Shown in pieces: positions 16,305 through 25,415 of a DNA stretch of 64,000 nucleotides. Position numbers and translations under genes: made by a program. Positions within the stretch are counted from its first letter, which is position 1, and every line of letters starts with the position of its first letter. The stretch spans positions 186,001 to 250,000 of the forward strand of contig NZ_FZNW01000001.1 of the NCBI RefSeq assembly GCF_900188115.1, read 5' to 3'. Source of the DNA: Haloechinothrix alba. GTDB taxonomy: Bacteria; Actinomycetota; Actinomycetes; Mycobacteriales; Pseudonocardiaceae. Under the pieces are notes generated by a model, which saw nothing but the letters and a program-made list of their open reading frames with translations, made no database searches and was not told the origin of the DNA.

Positions 16305-16401
16305 AGTGATACTCCTGACTGGGTGAGTCGGGCTGCCCGGGCGACCGCTTCGGCGTTCCGGCGGTACATCCGGCCGGGACAGCGGGATGGTGTCGCGTGC
16401 G

Positions 16402-16980
16402 TCAGGAGCGCACTGGTGGGCCGCGCCTGGTGCACACCTTGCGGAAGTGCACCTCGACGATCGGACGTGGGCCGGCGGGGGTGACGACTGCCGGTCGTCC
16501 CCGCGCGGGAGGTAGTGGCGGGACCGGTGGGATCGCGACGGGCAGCAGCCCGCGCAGCCCGGACAGGGCAACGGCCAGCCCGTGCGCGGCCCCGGGAAGC
16601 AGCAGGGCGGTCAGGACCGTCGCCACGACGTGCGCGGCGAGCATGGCCCGTGGGTCGAAGCCGGTCACGTGGCCGGAATGGCCTGCGAGAAGCGTGAGCC
16701 CGACATGCATCGCCAGCTGCGCGGCGCCCAGGATCACGAGCGCGCCGGACACGCCGCGCACCCGGTCCGCGAGCGAGGCCGCCACCCAGGCGATGAGGCC
16801 GAGGAGCACGACGGTGATCGAGGCGTCCGGGAGTCCCCCACCCCCTGCCGCGTGGGCCGAGGCCGCGAGTGTCGCGGCACTCGCGGCGAGCAGCGGTCGC
16901 CGGATACCTCCCGACGTGTGCTCGGCCTGCCCTCGTCCCACGCGGCCAGCATATGCGTCCGGCCTCGGGCTGCGTGGCAC
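16402..16980 (-). CDS. Membrane protein upstream of the copper operon, unknown function
   Basis: A protein of up to 192 residues with about four hydrophobic helices (SITVVLLGLIAWVAASLA, GALVILGAAQLAMHVGLTLL, MLAAHVVATVLTALLLPGAA) and a Pro/Arg-rich cytoplasmic tail. A His-containing loop (AGHSGHVTGFD, AAHVVAT) could bind metal, in keeping with its place 97 nt upstream of ycnI on the same strand. The start is uncertain: a GTG at 16941 is an alternative. I do not recognise a named family. Confidence 0.65.
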   Translation of the reverse strand: MPRSPRPDAYAGRVGRGQAEHTSGGIRRPLLAASAATLAASAHAAGGGGLPDASITVVLLGLIAWVAASLADRVRGVSGALVILGAAQLAMHVGLTLLAGHSGHVTGFDPRAMLAAHVVATVLTALLLPGAAHGLAVALSGLRGLLPVAIPPVPPLPPARGRPAVVTPAGPRPIVEVHFRKVCTRRGPPVRS

Positions 16981-16999
16981 GGGACGTCCCGTTGGCCGG

Positions 17000-17467
17000 T
17001 CAGGCCACGCCGAGACGGTGCAGCAGTTCGTTCTCCATGGCGTCGAGCTCGTGAGCCACCGCGGCGTGCGCAGCCTTCCGCCGGGCGGCAGGCATGCGTT
17101 CGGCCGCGCGTACGGCAGCGGTGAGCTGCCTCAGGGTCGCCTCGGACTGCTCGGCGAACGTGACACGGTCCGGGTCGCCTGCCGCGCTCTCCCGCAGCCC
17201 GGCGAGCTCCCTTGCGATGCCGCTGATGCGGGCGTGCAGGCGAGCGCCGCGCCCGGAGAACTCCCCGATCGAGTCGATGCTGACCCCGAGCCTGCGGGCG
17301 CGGAACCGGTCGTATGCCTCGCGCAGTGCGGACGCCGCGCGTACCGCCAGCGGGGCGAGGACCGGGATCACGACAGGTGCGATGACCTTGATCACACCGA
17401 TGGCGTTGCGCGCCTTCGCCGGTGTGATGCGTGGTTCGGGTGCTTCGGGCTTGTTCTTGTGCCCCAT
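17000..17467 (-). CDS. DUF6474-type conserved protein
   Basis: A 155-residue protein from an ATG at 17467 with GAGGTGG upstream. A charged N terminus (MGHKNKPEAPEPRITPAKAR) is followed by a hydrophobic stretch (IKVIAPVVIPVLAPLAVRAA) and a long helical region rich in Arg, Ala and Glu. The architecture matches a conserved actinobacterial protein now called DUF6474; no function is known to me. The minus-strand membrane-protein gene starts 20 nt downstream of its stop. Confidence 0.7.
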   Translation of the reverse strand: MGHKNKPEAPEPRITPAKARNAIGVIKVIAPVVIPVLAPLAVRAASALREAYDRFRARRLGVSIDSIGEFSGRGARLHARISGIARELAGLRESAAGDPDRVTFAEQSEATLRQLTAAVRAAERMPAARRKAAHAAVAHELDAMENELLHRLGVA

Positions 17468-17669
17468 CGACGTGCCACCTCGTGTGCGATACCTGTACGG
17501 CCCGGCTGACTTCCGCGTGACCCTCCGGGCAGGGCCCGGTGCCGTCCGCACCGGACGGCTGATCAAGCCTGCTGGAGTGCCCAACGTACTCGGTACCGGC
17601 GCGGCCGGCACGGGTGCGGTACTACCCGCGCGTGTCATTCACGTCGGCCCCGACGCCTAAGCTGGGCAT

Positions 17670-19349
17670 ATGTGTTCGGATAGTGCGCGAGGGGCGGCGG
17701 GGCGGGTGCCCGTGCTGCTCGATGCCGTCGCGGTGACGCGATGCCGCAGGCGGGTACACCTCGAACACGACCCGAACGTACCGAAGGACGAGCGCCTGCC
17801 GACGGACGCGGGCACCCGGCAGCGCATCGTCGACGCCGCCGAGCACAGGAGGGACGTCGCGGAGCGGCTGCGGGCGGTGCATCGCGGCGCGCACTGGGTG
17901 ACCGTGCCGGAAGGCGTCCCCGCGGCCGAGCGCGTGGCGGCCACTGTGGCCGCGCTGGAGGCAGGTGCGGCGTACGTGTGCGGGGCCGTGCTGCCACCGG
18001 ACACCGAAGGGGGGCGGCGAGGAGGCGCCGAGCTGCTGGTCCGTACGGGGGCGGGGTACGTACCGGTGATCGTGGTGCGGCACAAGATCAGCGATCCCGG
18101 TACGGCTTCGAACCCCGTGTACACCACGCCGTTCGGTGACCTCGACCCGGACAACGCCCGCCTCGACCCGGCACGCAAGCTGCGCTCACAGCCGCGTGAC
18201 CAGCTGCGGTTGGCGCACCTGTGGGAGCTGCTGCGGGTGACGGGCCACGCCGAGCCGGACCGTTCACGTGGCGGGGTGATCGGGATGGAGACGGACGTCA
18301 CGGTCTGGCACGACCTGGACGCCGCCACGTTCCCCGGTGGCCTCAGCGCGCGCGAGGAGTATGGCAGGCGCTTCGCCGACCGGTTCGCCGTGGCGAGTGC
18401 GGCCGCACACGAGGAGGAACCCCTCGCGCAGCCGTCGCGGATCCTGGAATGCCGTAGCTGCCCCTGGTGGTCGCTGTGCGAGCGGGAGCTACTCGCCGCG
18501 CGGGACGTGAGCCTCGTGGTGCGCGGGGACGACGCGGTCGAGCTGCGCAGGGCGGGGATCACGACGGTGGACGAGCTCGCTGCGCTCGACCCGAGCGGCG
18601 CGCAGCCTGCCCTGCTGAACGGTAACGACCCTGCGCACCTCATCGCGCTCGCACAGGCATGGCTGGGTGGCCACAGCGTGGTGCGCAAGGTGGATGCGCT
18701 GCGCGTCCAGCGTGCCGATGTCGAGGTCGACGTCGATATGGAGAGCTACTCCGACCGAGGTGCGTATCTGTGGGGCGCGCTGCTGGGTGGCGCGGACGTC
18801 GGTCTCCGTCACGGGTACCACGCCTTCTCCACATGGGACCCGCTCCCGACCGAGGACGAGGCCCGCTCGTTCGCCGAGTTCTGGGCGTGGTTCTCGGACG
18901 TGCGCGCCCGGGCTGCCCGGCAGGGGCTGAGCTTCAGGGCCTACTGCTACAACGCGCGCGCCGAGAACCGGTGGCTGCTGTCGTCGGCGGAGCGCTTCGC
19001 AGGCCTGCCGGGAGTGCCCGAGATCGCCGAGGTCAAGTCGTTCGTGGAGTCCGAGGAGTGGGTGGACCTGTTCCGCACGGTCTCGGACAGCTTCCTGTGC
19101 GTGCGCGGCAAGGGGCTGAAGGTGGTCGCCCCGCTCGCGGGCTTCTCGTGGCGCGATCCGGACGCCAGCGGTGAGGCGTCGATGCAGTGGTACCGGGAAG
19201 CGGTCGGGATGACGGGCGAGGCGCCGGACGTCGCGCAGCGCGACCGGTTGATGCGCTACAACGAGGACGACGTGCGCGCCACCGCCGCCCTGCGCGAGTG
19301 GATGTCCGGTTCCGCCATGACCGAGATCCCGCACATGCGCGACCTGTAG
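17670..19349 (+). CDS. TM0106-family RecB-like nuclease
   Basis: A 559-residue protein. An N-terminal RecB/Cas4-like nuclease half contains Cys25 (AVTRCRRRVHLEHD), YVPVIVVRHK, and the cluster ECRSCPWWSLCERE with Cys261, Cys264 and Cys270; the four Cys fit an Fe-S staple as in Cas4 and AddB. The C-terminal half is an RNase H-like exonuclease-type domain, with DVEVDVDMESYSDRGAYLW supplying acidic residues and ending YNEDDVRATAALREWM, a DEDDh/y-like signature. A nucleic-acid repair or defence role is plausible. No cas genes or helicases adjoin, and it stands alone between convergent and divergent neighbours. Confidence 0.78.
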   Translation: MCSDSARGAAGRVPVLLDAVAVTRCRRRVHLEHDPNVPKDERLPTDAGTRQRIVDAAEHRRDVAERLRAVHRGAHWVTVPEGVPAAERVAATVAALEAGAAYVCGAVLPPDTEGGRRGGAELLVRTGAGYVPVIVVRHKISDPGTASNPVYTTPFGDLDPDNARLDPARKLRSQPRDQLRLAHLWELLRVTGHAEPDRSRGGVIGMETDVTVWHDLDAATFPGGLSAREEYGRRFADRFAVASAAAHEEEPLAQPSRILECRSCPWWSLCERELLAARDVSLVVRGDDAVELRRAGITTVDELAALDPSGAQPALLNGNDPAHLIALAQAWLGGHSVVRKVDALRVQRADVEVDVDMESYSDRGAYLWGALLGGADVGLRHGYHAFSTWDPLPTEDEARSFAEFWAWFSDVRARAARQGLSFRAYCYNARAENRWLLSSAERFAGLPGVPEIAEVKSFVESEEWVDLFRTVSDSFLCVRGKGLKVVAPLAGFSWRDPDASGEASMQWYREAVGMTGEAPDVAQRDRLMRYNEDDVRATAALREWMSGSAMTEIPHMRDL

Positions 19350-19365
19350 CCGGGTTACCGCCCCA

Positions 19366-19425
19366 GGCCTGCCGGCACCCTGTGCCGGGCACGCGGGAAC
19401 CCCGTGTCGGGCCCGTCGGCAGGCC
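19366..19425. terminator. Hairpin between convergent genes
   Basis: GGCCTGCCGGC (19366-19376) pairs with GTCGGCAGGCC (19415-19425); smaller GGCAC/GTGCC pairings lie inside. Position between stops at 19349 and 19449 suggests a bidirectional terminator. Confidence 0.5.
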
Positions 19426-19448
19426 GTGTCGGGTGTGGGCAGGCCCGA

Positions 19449-20207
19449 TCAGCGCGGTGCCATCCGCAGCGAGCCGTCCAGGCGGATCACTTCACCGTTG
19501 AGGTAGTCGTGGCCGACGAGGTCGAGGACCAGCTGGGCGTACTCGTCGGGACGGCCGAGACGCTTGGGGAACGGCACGCCGGCGGCGAGTCCGGCCCGGA
19601 CGTCCTCGCCCACCGTGGCCAGCATCGGCGTGTCGATGATGCCGGGAGCGATGGTGAGCACCCTGATACCCGCCGAGGCCAGGTCCCGGGCTGCGGGAAG
19701 GTTCAACCCGACCACGCCGCCCTTGGAGGCTGCGTACGCGGCCTGGCCGATCTGGCCGTCATAGGCGGCGATGGAGGCGGTGTTGATCACGACGCCGCGC
19801 TGCTCGTCGGTCAGCGGCTCGGTCTTGCCGATGGCCTCGGCGGCGAGTGTGGTGACGTTGAAGGTGCCGATCAGGTTCACCTCGACGACCTTGCGGAAGA
19901 GGTCGAGGTCGTGGGTGCCCTTCTTGGAGAGAATGCGCGCCGACGGGCCGATGCCCGCGCAGTTGACCACGGTGCGCAGCGGCACGCCCGCGCCCGCTGC
20001 CGTGTCGACGGCGGCCTGCACCTGCTCCGGGTCGGTGACGTCGGTTTCCACGTAGGTGATGCCGTCGATCCGCTCGGCGGCGGCGATGGGTTCGGCGAGG
20101 TCGAGCGCGAACACGCGCGCTCCCTTGCCCGCGAGTGCCGTGGCCGTCGCACCACCGAGACCCGATGCGCCGCCGGTGACGATCGCCGCTGTCTGGCTGA
20201 GTTCCAT
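19449..20207 (-). CDS. Short-chain dehydrogenase, 3-hydroxyacyl-CoA dehydrogenase type II (HSD10-like)
   Basis: A 252-residue classical SDR. It has TGGASGLGGATATALAGKGA (NAD-binding, residues 12-31), FALDLAEP with the Asp that favours NAD, ETDVTDPEQV, NCAGIGPSA, INTASIAAYDGQIGQAAYAA with Ser, Tyr and Lys of the catalytic triad, and APGIIDTPML. The ATG at 20207 follows GAAGGGAAGG. The pattern matches 3-hydroxy-2-methylbutyryl-CoA/3-hydroxyacyl-CoA dehydrogenases of isoleucine and fatty acid breakdown. It is divergent from the molybdopterin enzyme across a family B palindrome. Confidence 0.85.
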   Translation of the reverse strand: MELSQTAAIVTGGASGLGGATATALAGKGARVFALDLAEPIAAAERIDGITYVETDVTDPEQVQAAVDTAAGAGVPLRTVVNCAGIGPSARILSKKGTHDLDLFRKVVEVNLIGTFNVTTLAAEAIGKTEPLTDEQRGVVINTASIAAYDGQIGQAAYAASKGGVVGLNLPAARDLASAGIRVLTIAPGIIDTPMLATVGEDVRAGLAAGVPFPKRLGRPDEYAQLVLDLVGHDYLNGEVIRLDGSLRMAPR

Positions 20208-20313
20208 GCTGCTGGCCTTCCCTTCGAATGACGTTCCTGCGTTGTCGACGCCCGACACGGCGAGCCGATGCTCGAGAGGTTAACGAACGCTTACCGTTCC
20301 CGCATCAGGTGGT

Positions 20314-20362
20314 GCTGTATGACGCTTTCCGTCCATTCAGCGGACGGAAAGCGTCATACAGC
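20314..20362. repeat. Family B palindromic repeat, locus 1
   Basis: Perfect 21-bp arms GCTGTATGACGCTTTCCGTCC (20314-20334, given here one base over its core) and complement (20342-20362) flank a 7-nt loop. Compared with locus 2 it differs at two positions per arm, both paired changes. Here it lies between divergent starts (20207 and 20431), so it cannot simply be a 3' terminator. Confidence 0.88.
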
Positions 20363-20430
20363 ATTCCGCCGCGTCGGGAGGGTGCGTTAGGTTGCTAGCA
20401 GTATGCCAACAATCTGCGATCGAGGTGGCG

Positions 20431-22605
20431 ATGTCCGTGCAGTCGCGGCAGGACGTTCACCGGCACACCTGCACGCTGTGTGAGGCGGGATGCGGGATCA
20501 CCGTCGCGGTCGACCGCGACCGCGTCCTCGAGGTGCGCGGAGATCCGGACGATCCCGCCTCGCGCGGATACATCTGCCCCAAGGCCACCGCGCTCGCGGA
20601 CCTGCATCACGACCCCGACCGGCTGCGTCAGCCGATGGTGCGCGACGGCGACCGGTGGACCGAGGTGAGCTGGGAGGAGGCCTTCGACCTGGTCGGTCGC
20701 AGGCTGCGGGAGATCCGGGAACGGCACGGCCGTGACTCCGTCGGCGTGTACCAGGGCAACCCCACCGCGCACAACCTCGGCCTGCTCACCTACGGGCAGG
20801 TACTCTTCCGCGGTCTCGGCACCCGCAACGTCTACTCGGCGACCTCGGTCGACCAGCTCCCGCACATGCTGGCCGCCTACCTGATGTTCGGGCACCAGTT
20901 GCTGATGCCGGTACCGGACATCGATCGGACCGACCTGTTCGTGTGCCTCGGCGGCAACCCGGTCGTGTCCAACGGCAGCATCATGACCGCACCCGACATG
21001 CGTACGCGGCTCAAGGCACTGGCCCGGCGCGGCGGAAGGGCGGTCGTGCTGGACCCGCGCCGCACGGAGACCGCCGAGCTCACCGGCGAGCACCACTTCA
21101 TCCGGCCGGGCACCGACGCACTGCTGCTCATGTCTCTGGTGCACGTGCTGTTCACGGAACGGCTGGTGCGCACCGGGCATCTCGGGGAGTACCTGACCGG
21201 CCTGGACAGGCTGCGGGAGGCGGCAGTGGACTTCCCGCCGGAACGCACGAGCGAGGTGACCGGGGTCGACCCGGCAGTGGCGCGCCGGCTGGCGCGCGAC
21301 CTCGCCGGGACCGAGCGCGCCGTCCTGTACGGCAGGGTGGGCACCTGCACCCAGGAGTTCGGCGGGCTCAACGGCTGGCTGCTCGTGGCAGTCAACGCGC
21401 TCGCAGGCAACCTCGACACCCCTGGTGGGGCGATGTTCACCACGCCCGCCGTCGACGCGGTACCTGCGGCGAGGTGGGCGGGCCACGCGGGCAGCTTCGC
21501 GCGGTACGGGAGCAGGGTCCGTGGGCTTCCCGAGTTCGGTGGTGAGCTGCCGGTGTCGGTGCTGGCCGAGGAGATCGAGACCCCGGGCGACGGCCGGATC
21601 CGGGCGCTGGTCACATCGGCGGGCAACCCCGTGCTGTCCACCCCGAACGGCGCGCGCCTCGAGCGCTCCCTCGAACGGCTCGACTTCATGGTCTCCGTCG
21701 ACCCGTACCTCAACGAGACCACAAGGCATGCGGACGTGATCCTGCCGCCGACCAGCCAGCTGGAGCGCTCGCACTACCCGCTGGCGCTGGCCAACTACGC
21801 GGTTCGCAACACGGCCCGGTACTCGCAGGCCGTGTTCCGCCGTGCCGCGGACCAGCGGCACGACTGGGAGATCTGCATCGGGCTGGCCGCGCAGCTGTTC
21901 CGCCCCGCCAACGCGCTGCTGCGCCAGGCCGCCCGGCTCGGTTGGCGGGCACTGCGCGCGCTCGGTCCGGAGCCGATCGTCGCGCTCGGGCTGCGGCTCG
22001 GTCCACACGGCCTGCGCAGAGGGCGCCACGGCGTGTCCCTGCGCAAGCTGCGGGAGCGCCAGCAGGGCATCGACCTCGGGCCGCTGGAGTCCCGGCTACC
22101 GGACCGGTTGCCCGGCAGGTCGTCGACGATCGCGCTCGCACCCGCGGAGTACCTCGCCGATGTAGCCAGGCTGCGGGAGCGGCTGGCGAACGCGTCACCG
22201 GACGGGCTCGTTCTGATCGGCAGGCGCCAGCTGCGCAGCAACAACTCGTGGATGCACAACAGCCCGCGGCTGGTGAAGGGCAGACCGCGCTGCACCCTGC
22301 TGATGCATCCGGACGATGCCGCCGAACGGGGGCTGGCAGACGGCGAGCTCGCCACGCTGTCCTCCCGCGCCGGACGTATCGACGTCCCGGTGGAGGTCAG
22401 CGACGCGATGATGCCCGGTGTGGTGAGCCTTCCGCACGGCTGGGGCCACCATCGCCCCGGAGCCCGGCTGTCGGTGGCAGGTGCGCACCCCGGGGCGAGC
22501 ATGAACGACGTCACCGACGAGTACCTCGTCGACGAGCTGACAGGGACGGGCGCGATCACGGGTGTTCCGGTCGCGGTACACGCGCGGGAGACGGTCGCCG
22601 GGTAG
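20431..22605 (+). CDS. Molybdopterin-dependent oxidoreductase (formate dehydrogenase/nitrate reductase superfamily)
   Basis: A 724-residue molybdenum enzyme catalytic subunit. The ATG at 20431 is preceded by GAGGTGG. A 4Fe-4S motif opens the protein (HTCTLCEAGCGITV, then RGYICPKA). Next come NPTAHNLGLLTYGQVLFRGL, NVYSATSVDQLPHMLAAYLM, LFVCLGGNPVVSNGS and the molybdopterin-binding C-terminal barrel (LLMHPDDAAERGL, SLPHGWGHHRP). Where formate dehydrogenases have Cys or Sec, I see no Cys. No electron-transfer subunit or cofactor gene is nearby, so it may be soluble and stand-alone, with an unknown substrate. Confidence 0.85.
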   Translation: MSVQSRQDVHRHTCTLCEAGCGITVAVDRDRVLEVRGDPDDPASRGYICPKATALADLHHDPDRLRQPMVRDGDRWTEVSWEEAFDLVGRRLREIRERHGRDSVGVYQGNPTAHNLGLLTYGQVLFRGLGTRNVYSATSVDQLPHMLAAYLMFGHQLLMPVPDIDRTDLFVCLGGNPVVSNGSIMTAPDMRTRLKALARRGGRAVVLDPRRTETAELTGEHHFIRPGTDALLLMSLVHVLFTERLVRTGHLGEYLTGLDRLREAAVDFPPERTSEVTGVDPAVARRLARDLAGTERAVLYGRVGTCTQEFGGLNGWLLVAVNALAGNLDTPGGAMFTTPAVDAVPAARWAGHAGSFARYGSRVRGLPEFGGELPVSVLAEEIETPGDGRIRALVTSAGNPVLSTPNGARLERSLERLDFMVSVDPYLNETTRHADVILPPTSQLERSHYPLALANYAVRNTARYSQAVFRRAADQRHDWEICIGLAAQLFRPANALLRQAARLGWRALRALGPEPIVALGLRLGPHGLRRGRHGVSLRKLRERQQGIDLGPLESRLPDRLPGRSSTIALAPAEYLADVARLRERLANASPDGLVLIGRRQLRSNNSWMHNSPRLVKGRPRCTLLMHPDDAAERGLADGELATLSSRAGRIDVPVEVSDAMMPGVVSLPHGWGHHRPGARLSVAGAHPGASMNDVTDEYLVDELTGTGAITGVPVAVHARETVAG

Positions 22606-22613
22606 CGCTGCCT

Positions 22614-22642
22614 GCCGCCCCGCTACTCCGTAGCGAGGCGGC
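22614..22642. terminator. Hairpin between convergent genes
   Basis: GCCGCCCCGCTA (22614-22625) pairs with TAGCGAGGCGGC (22631-22642) with one mismatch and a 5-nt loop, between the stops at 22605 and 22657. Confidence 0.5.
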
Positions 22643-22656
22643 CCGCGGATGACGGG

Positions 22657-23376
22657 CTAGGCATCTGTCGGCATCGCATCGAGCTGCGACATGATCGCGT
22701 TCTCGAAGTCAGCCGTAGCCACCGTGGGCTCGCTGGTGTTGTGGATCTCGAGCCGCACGATCACGTCGTCGCTGCCGTAGTGCCCGCGGATCTGCTCGCG
22801 GCCGTTGTCGAGGAACTCCGTGACGTGCACACCCGGGGGTGCTTCCGGCGCCTCGGTGGCGTCGTTGCTGAGGTGAATGTTCCGTAGCTCCTCGGCGGCC
22901 GTGGCGGCGTCCGAAGGGCTGGATGCCGTGACGAGCAGCACGATCGCGCGGCTGCCGCTGGGGAGGCGTTGTACGAGGAAGTCCGCGTCGCCCTCGGCGT
23001 GTTCCCGGTAGACCTCGATCTCCTGGGAGATGAGGTAGTTGAGCTCGGGGAGGTCATCGACCGAGTCGATGCCGCTGTCCTTCTCCGCCGAACCCGGCAG
23101 GTCCGGCATGACGAGCTTGTTCTGCTCCTCCCGCGCTGCCCCGCCGGAAGACGGCATGGGCTCGTCACGGCGCGCGCCCGAGTCCCAGACGACGTACGCG
23201 CCCAGCGCGGCTCCTGCGAGGACTACGACGGCGAGCGCGCCGCCGAGGAACCGCCTGATGGACGACCCGCCACCGGTGCCGTCAGGGGCGACGTCGCCGG
23301 GTTCGGGGGCAGGCGGCGTGGCGTCCTCGCCAGCCGCGGGATCGTCGAGCTTGTTCTGCTCCTCCCGCCAGGTCAC
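22657..23376 (-). CDS. Single-pass membrane protein, unknown function
   Basis: A 239-residue protein from a GTG at 23376 with AAAGGGGG just upstream. The N terminus is cytoplasmic and acidic/proline-rich, then one membrane helix (FLGGALAVVVLAGAALGAYV, about residues 46-65), then an extracytoplasmic domain of about 170 residues with no Cys. The heptapeptide REEQNKL occurs twice, at residues 4-10 and just after the membrane helix. The extracellular part has alternating beta-like stretches (SRAIVLLVTASSP, VIVRLEIHNTS). I recognise no family. Confidence 0.65.
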   Translation of the reverse strand: MTWREEQNKLDDPAAGEDATPPAPEPGDVAPDGTGGGSSIRRFLGGALAVVVLAGAALGAYVVWDSGARRDEPMPSSGGAAREEQNKLVMPDLPGSAEKDSGIDSVDDLPELNYLISQEIEVYREHAEGDADFLVQRLPSGSRAIVLLVTASSPSDAATAAEELRNIHLSNDATEAPEAPPGVHVTEFLDNGREQIRGHYGSDDVIVRLEIHNTSEPTVATADFENAIMSQLDAMPTDA

Positions 23377-23798
23377 GCCTGGCACCCCCTTTCGGGATAC
23401 GTCATCGGCCGCGCAGGTCCGCGTGGTATTGGCTTCCGCCGGCGCGACCGCGTTGTCGGCCGTGGGCTCGCGGGAGGTCGCTGGTAGTTCTTCTCCGCGC
23501 ACAGCGCTATGGAAGCCCTCGACCATTGTGCAATGTGCGCGCAGGTGCGCCGCCGTGGCGTTACCGGCGGCCGACCGGGTGAAAATCGTTCACGTTGTCG
23601 CGAGAACATCCCGATTGAGCACTGACGATGCAATTGTCGGCTCGGCCACCGGCACGCCCTGGCCCGCCTTGTGCTATCGGGTCCCGACCTGCGATGAACG
23701 CGTAACGTAGGTATAACTATCCGGTGCCGCTCCGTAACACGCTCATGCAGCGAAACGCTCCGATGGGACGCCGACCGTTGTTCTGGCAGAGTGAACAC

Positions 23799-24440
23799 AT
23801 GGCGTTCTCCGGTGACAAGTCGCAGTTCGTGGATGGTTCGGAGGCATTGCCGGGACGCTCCGAGCCGATACAGGTCCGGCCCACCCACGCCGTGCACCCG
23901 GACGCGCGGATCGTGCCGCCGTTCCCGGAGGGTACGCGCCGGGCGGTGTTCGGGCTCGGTTGCTTCTGGGGCGCGGAGCGGGTGTTCTGGCAGCTGCCGG
24001 GCGTGTACTCGACCGCGGTGGGCTACGCGGGCGGGTACACCGTCAACCCGACCTACGAGCAGGTATGTACCGGCCTGACCGGGCACGCTGAGGTCGTGCT
24101 CGTGGTGTACGAGCCGGACCGTGTCGCGTACGGCGAGCTGCTGAAGGCATTCTGGGAGAACCACGACCCGACGCAGGGCATGCGCCAGGGCAACGACGTG
24201 GGTACGCAGTACCGCTCGGCGATCTACTGGACCGATGAGACGCAGCGGGCCGAGGCTGAGGCTTCCTACGAGCAGTACGCAGCCGCGTTGCGCGCGGCGG
24301 GCTACGGGGACATCACGACGGAGCCGGCCGCGCTCGACGCCTTCTACTATGCCGAGGACTACCACCAGCAGTACCTGCACAAGGTGCCGGGCGGCTATTG
24401 CGGCATCGCCGGTACCGGGGTGACCTGCCGCGTGCCGTGA
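23799..24440 (+). CDS. msrA: Peptide-methionine (S)-S-oxide reductase
   Basis: A 213-residue MsrA, which repairs oxidised methionine using thioredoxin. The catalytic motif [14 protein letters not shown] is at about residues 49-62, followed by [45 protein letters not shown] and [11 protein letters not shown]. Two C-terminal Cys ([16 protein letters not shown]) are the expected resolving residues. The ATG at 23799 is preferred to upstream in-frame starts because the family begins shortly before the core. It is divergent from the membrane protein. Confidence 0.95.
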   Translation: MAFSGDKSQFVDGSEALPGRSEPIQVRPTHAVHPDARIVPPFPEGTRRAVFGLGCFWGAERVFWQLPGVYSTAVGYAGGYTVNPTYEQVCTGLTGHAEVVLVVYEPDRVAYGELLKAFWENHDPTQGMRQGNDVGTQYRSAIYWTDETQRAEAEASYEQYAAALRAAGYGDITTEPAALDAFYYAEDYHQQYLHKVPGGYCGIAGTGVTCRVP

Positions 24441-24467
24441 GCGGTCCGGGGCGCGCGGCGCCCGGGC

Positions 24468-24935
24468 TCACTCGGCCCTGTCGGGCGCATCGGCCGACGG
24501 CGGACCGTCCGCGGTGCCGGTGCCGGTGCCGGGCTGTGAGGACAGGTCGGGCAGACCTGACGGGATGATGGTCCGTCCGGCGCCCCACAACGTGCTGTAG
24601 ACGCTGTTGGCGACGGCGCCGTGCGCGTCGCGCAGCAGCCGGACGGTCCCTTTCGGCATGGGAGTGGCTTCCAGCAGGGCGAACGGAACGCCGGAGATGA
24701 CGTCGTAGGAGCGCCTGACCACGTCGCTGTCCGCGCTTTCCGGCGAGCCGATCACCTCGTCGCGGGCATGCTGGACACGTTCGATCTCGGCGACGGCCGC
24801 GCGGGTGCGCCGCAGCGTCCGCTGCGCGGCGACGGCCTGCCTGCGCAACCGCAGCGACTCACGGAGCAGCAGCAGCGATGCGAGAAGCAGGACGAGACCA
24901 CCGAGCAGTGCGGTGCCGCTCGCGAGCTCACCGGC
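24468..24935 (-). CDS. Small membrane-anchored protein, unknown function
   Basis: A 155-residue protein from a GTG at 24935 that overlaps the upstream gene by 8 nt. One membrane helix (GTALLGGLVLLLASLLLLRE) near the N terminus is followed by a basic coiled-coil-like region (LRLRRQAVAAQRTLRRTRAA) and a soluble domain ending in Gly/Thr/Asp-rich disorder. The overlap with an equally anchored partner suggests the two proteins act together. I recognise no family. Confidence 0.65.
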   Translation of the reverse strand, partial: AGELASGTALLGGLVLLLASLLLLRESLRLRRQAVAAQRTLRRTRAAVAEIERVQHARDEVIGSPESADSDVVRRSYDVISGVPFALLEATPMPKGTVRLLRDAHGAVANSVYSTLWGAGRTIIPSGLPDLSSQPGTGTGTADGPPSADAPDRAE

Positions 24936-25299
24936 CACGGTGCACCCGCACGTCCGCTTCGATGTTCGACTGCGCGAGCTGCTTGTGCACTTGGGTGACG
25001 GCTTGTTTGTAGACCAGCTCACGCAACAGGTTCGGGGTTATCGCCGACATGGGCTTGGCGACCCATGTCTTCTCGGCGGCCAGTTCCACCGGGTTGAGCA
25101 GCTCGGCTGTGAGTACGAGCCGATCACCCTCCCCCAGGTAGTCCACAAGGTCCGGGGGCAGCGCGTGCACGCGGCCGGCCACCTCGTCGGTATCGGCGGC
25201 CACCTCGGACAGCCGTGCGCGGAGCGAGCGAAGGGTGAGCGTGGCGAGTACGACGGCCACGAGCCCCGCGAGGAGTACGCAGTACCCGATGATCTCCAT
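24928..25299 (-). CDS. Small membrane-anchored protein, partner of the next gene
   Basis: A 123-residue protein from the ATG at 25299. An N-terminal membrane helix (IIGYCVLLAGLVAVVLATLT) precedes a soluble domain with DEVAGRVHALPPDLVDYLGE and ITPNLLRELVYKQAVTQVHK. Codon use supports a real gene. Same topology as its overlapping partner: a membrane anchor and a cytoplasmic domain. Function unknown. Confidence 0.65.
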   Translation of the reverse strand: MEIIGYCVLLAGLVAVVLATLTLRSLRARLSEVAADTDEVAGRVHALPPDLVDYLGEGDRLVLTAELLNPVELAAEKTWVAKPMSAITPNLLRELVYKQAVTQVHKQLAQSNIEADVRVHRGR

Positions 25300-25415
25300 A
25301 TGACACCCCGCCTTCCATGGAAGGCCATCCACCACCCGCAGGGTGGGTCGCGCCGGACGGCGCTGACAGGAACGCCCCCGCGCGGCCGGATCAGGCCCGC
25401 GAGGGCGGTGACGGA

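Noticed and set aside
20395-22029. 544-residue minus-strand frame
   Set aside because: Antisense shadow of the molybdopterin enzyme.
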